From NCBI GenBank assembly GCA_913774795.1, contig CAJYIL010000415.1, forward strand, positions 1 to 8,521: a stretch of DNA of 8,521 bases. The letters are read 5' to 3'. Numbering within the stretch: position 1 is the first letter of the stretch; the number at the start of each line of letters is the position of its first letter. Of the stretch, positions 7,054 to 8,521 are shown piece by piece. Source of the stretch: Pseudobdellovibrionaceae bacterium. GTDB lineage: Bacteria; Bdellovibrionota; Bdellovibrionia; Bdellovibrionales; JAMPXM01. The translations under genes were made by a program, and so were the position numbers. The notes beneath the pieces were generated by a model. It did no database searches, was not told the origin of the DNA, and worked only from the letters and a program-made list of their open reading frames with translations.

Positions 7054-7086
7054 AGGCGGGGCTTGGGCTCCGCCTTTTGTTTTTTG
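7054..7086 (+). terminator. Rho-independent terminator of the five-gene operon
   Basis: The arms AGGCGGGGC (7054-7062) and GCTCCGCCT (7067-7075) pair over nine positions with one G-U pair, closed by the four-base loop TTGG. The run TTTGTTTTTT (7076-7085) follows directly. It lies 29 bases after the stop of the 83-residue protein. On the opposite strand no T-run follows the stem, so it should not end transcripts of the convergent HNH gene efficiently. Confidence 0.92.
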
Positions 7087-7233
7087 TTATTCGACGTTCG
7101 GCTGCTTGAGTCCGTCGGGGCATGATCGTGTGCGCGCATAAAAGCCAGAGGATGTGGACTCGTCGCCGGAGGACACCGGCACTTAAGATGACATGTCGCC
7201 GACCCTGATGAGCGAACGCGCGTTTTCCTATGA

Positions 7234-8193
7234 TCAATGGTCCGCGCGGTGCTGAGCCCGATGGTGAGCGGAACAAAGCGTGATCAAATTTTCGATCTGG
7301 TTATTGCCGCCGTCCGAAACGGGGATGATATGGTGGACGTCTATCCAGCGTCGATTCTCACACCGTTCGCCTTGGATCGAGAGATGCCTGCATCGACGCT
7401 GGTCCCTAAGCATCACGGCGTGTTTTGTATGAGCGGGCAGTCTTTGCCGTCCCGGGACGGACGGGTGCTTGTCCGTAGAGTCAAACTGGTTGTCAGGTTT
7501 TGGTTCTTCAGAGATTTCTGATTCTACTTTTCGTTTCTGAACTCGTTCGGCGCGGCGAATTGGATCATTCCGCTTTAGAAAATCGTCCATGATGGCTTTG
7601 AGGGCTTCCTCGCTCGTTACCGCCTTCATTCGTTTTTGTGAAAGAAGATCTTTCACCTGTTGCAATGCGGACAGCCACTCCTCGCTAACGCCAATTTTGA
7701 ACTCGAGGCGCTCTGCGGTTTTGTACTTTACCGATTCAACAACTGCGGCCTTCGGATTCTCTTGTGCAACCGCCTTCTCGATCTGTCGCGATGTTTTCGA
7801 TGAAGCAAGATCGAGCCAGGCAGATTTGTTGTCGGTCGTGATCACTGATGCGATTTTTCGCGCTTTTGAGGCGGTGATCGAGCCATCGCGAATCCTCTCG
7901 GTTAGCTCAGGTACCGCTCGGGATCTGCGCATGATTGCGATAAGATTGCACGCGACGTCCTCAGAGAGCTTTAGGATCTGAACTGCGTATTGGTAGAGGC
8001 TCGTCAGCTCCAGCTTCAAAAAGATCTTTTCATCGTCGACCTCACGTAAACTGTCGATGAGATCGGCCTCCGATGCGCGATAGGTGCGAGCTCGGCAAAG
8101 TGCTCTTTCATGAATGCGGTACAAGCGTTCGTCGAGACCGGCCGAATACGGTCTGTTCGTTTCTCGGACAAGGCTCAGTGTACGAAGGGCCAT
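7234..8193 (-). CDS. HNH endonuclease family protein
   Basis: This 319-residue protein runs leftward, convergent with the operon. I chose the ATG at 8193 because AGGAGA (8201-8206) sits seven bases upstream of it; an ATG at 8226 would add 11 residues but has no such site. Residues about 20-220 are helical and charged and include DGSITASKARKIASVI (103-118), a conserved-looking segment of the HNH proteins that recur in Bdellovibrio and myxobacteria. A linker rich in Glu, Pro and Lys (about 220-255) leads to the HNH nuclease domain (about 256-319). There, Asp285, His287-His288 and Pro291 open the motif, Asn302 is the central Asn, and His311 is the closing His. Cys268, Cys278, Cys307 and His310 are the likely zinc ligands. 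All key residues are present, so a metal-dependent DNA nuclease is probable; the biological target is unknown. Such genes often behave as selfish or mobile elements. No terminator is visible on its own strand. Confidence 0.87.
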   Translation of the reverse strand: MALRTLSLVRETNRPYSAGLDERLYRIHERALCRARTYRASEADLIDSLREVDDEKIFLKLELTSLYQYAVQILKLSEDVACNLIAIMRRSRAVPELTERIRDGSITASKARKIASVITTDNKSAWLDLASSKTSRQIEKAVAQENPKAAVVESVKYKTAERLEFKIGVSEEWLSALQQVKDLLSQKRMKAVTSEEALKAIMDDFLKRNDPIRRAERVQKRKVESEISEEPKPDNQFDSTDKHPSVPGRQRLPAHTKHAVMLRDQRRCRHLSIQGERCENRRWIDVHHIIPVSDGGNNQIENLITLCSAHHRAQHRADH

Positions 8194-8200
8194 CGGAAGT

Positions 8201-8206
8201 TCTCCT
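8201..8206 (-). promoter_or_regulatory. Ribosome binding site that fixes the HNH gene start
   Basis: On the - strand this reads AGGAGA, close to the full Shine-Dalgarno consensus and seven bases before the ATG at 8193. It decides in favour of that start over the ATG at 8226. Confidence 0.8.
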
Positions 8207-8216
8207 GTTAAGCCGC

Positions 8217-8225
8217 AAGATATCA
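8217..8225 (-). promoter_or_regulatory. Possible extended -10 promoter element of the HNH gene
   Basis: On the - strand the sequence TGATATCTT contains TATCTT (four of six matches to TATAAT) preceded by TG at the extended -10 position. No good -35 hexamer is seen at the usual distance. Transcription from here would start near 8210, leaving a leader of about 17 bases that just includes the ribosome binding site. Weak evidence. Confidence 0.3.
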
Positions 8226-8380
8226 CGGAATTTTTGACACGCGAGAATCGCGCTCGTAGCCGCGTCGCCGGCTTCTTTCGCTTTTTTCGTGCGTCAATAT
8301 CTGCGCAGCTCCCTGAGCCCTTCTGGCTGCGTTCGAAGGTCGTATCAGTTGGAGGATCGACATCGTTCGGGATTGAAATT
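8226..8380. other. Intergenic stretch with no supported gene
   Basis: Together with the repeat region to its right, this leaves more than 300 bases upstream of the HNH gene without a supported gene. A 46-codon frame on the - strand (8223-8363) lacks a ribosome binding site, and + strand frames are fragments that begin antisense to the HNH gene. No tRNA, terminator or clear repeat is visible here. Confidence 0.6.
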
Positions 8381-8451
8381 TAAAACCCAGTCAAACATTT
8401 AATTGCGAAGTCGAAAAAATAATTTGCTAATATAAACTAATATTGTTTTAT
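8381..8451. other. A+T-rich non-coding segment leading into the tandem array
   Basis: The bases 8381-8450 contain only 16 G or C out of 70 (about 23 percent), far below the neighbouring genes. Within it CTAATAT occurs twice exactly ten bases apart (8427-8433 and 8437-8443), about one helical turn, and A/T runs are frequent. This could be a promoter or a curved segment, but no -35/-10 pair of good spacing is evident. The segment ends exactly where the 8-base repeat begins. Confidence 0.55.
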
Positions 8452-8521
8452 CGAATCTCCGAATCTCCGAATCTCCGAATCTCCGAATCTCCGAATCTCC
8501 GAATCTCCGAATCTCCGAATC
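8452..8521. repeat. Perfect 8-base tandem repeat array, continuing past the window
   Basis: The unit CGAATCTC (equally GAATCTCC) is repeated eight full times (8452-8515) plus six bases of a ninth copy, with no mismatch, and is cut by the window edge. Because 8 is not a multiple of 3, every frame runs through the same eight-residue cycle: on the + strand E-S-P-N-L-R-I-S and on the - strand E-I-R-R-F-G-D-S. Neither strand has stop codons inside it. No spacers are present, so it is not a CRISPR array. It may be a contractile simple-sequence repeat, possibly in or before an unseen gene to the right, or the point where an assembly broke. Confidence 0.95.

Noticed and set aside
7165..7180. Inverted repeat GCCGG/CCGGC with a six-base loop between the operon and the HNH gene
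   Set aside because: No T-run follows on either strand and no other RNA features surround it, so it is not supported as a terminator or RNA gene.
8223..8363. 46-codon frame on the - strand upstream of the HNH gene
   Set aside because: No ribosome binding site, Arg/Ser-rich chance-like composition, and its end overlaps the proposed HNH promoter.
8452..8521. CRISPR array interpretation of the right-edge repeats
   Set aside because: Units are 8 bases, directly joined, with no spacers.

Overview
The window looks like a piece of a chromosome from a Gram-negative bacterium of the Bdellovibrio / delta-proteobacterial type. This is an inference. It rests on the many exported and lipid-anchored proteins, the GYF_2 plus PilZ combination, the TPR pair that resembles the AgmU/GltD and AglT/GltE proteins of gliding-motility machines, and an HNH endonuclease of a kind common in Bdellovibrio and myxobacteria. 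No rRNA or other marker gene is present to fix the taxon.

Layout from left to right: (1) bases 1-228 are the 3' end of a very glycine-rich protein whose start lies outside the window. (2) A possible promoter precedes a small exported or lipid-anchored protein with four cysteines and a proline-rich tail (311-829). (3) After a 177-base gap without a convincing promoter comes a tight five-gene block on the + strand (1007-7025). Its genes overlap by 1 or 4 bases or lie 1 base apart, and it ends at a strong Rho-independent terminator (7054-7086). The block encodes a cytoplasmic GYF_2-GYF_2-PilZ protein, a von Willebrand A lipoprotein with an intact MIDAS motif, a 998-residue exported TPR protein, a 323-residue TPR lipoprotein, and an 83-residue exported protein of unknown function. 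(4) On the - strand, convergent with the operon, is an HNH endonuclease gene (7234-8193) with a clear ribosome binding site. (5) The right edge is a non-coding stretch that becomes very A+T-rich and then enters a perfect tandem array of an 8-base unit (8452-8521), which is still running when the window ends.

The five-gene block is the most interesting part. Four of the five products carry export or lipoprotein signals, and the fifth is a probable c-di-GMP receptor fused to two adaptor domains. A reasonable reading is an envelope-spanning protein assembly: TPR scaffolds in the periplasm and on the outer membrane, a metal-dependent adhesion-type domain on a lipid anchor, and a cytoplasmic second-messenger input. 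A link to Glt-like gliding or surface-attachment machinery is plausible but is not proven by this sequence.
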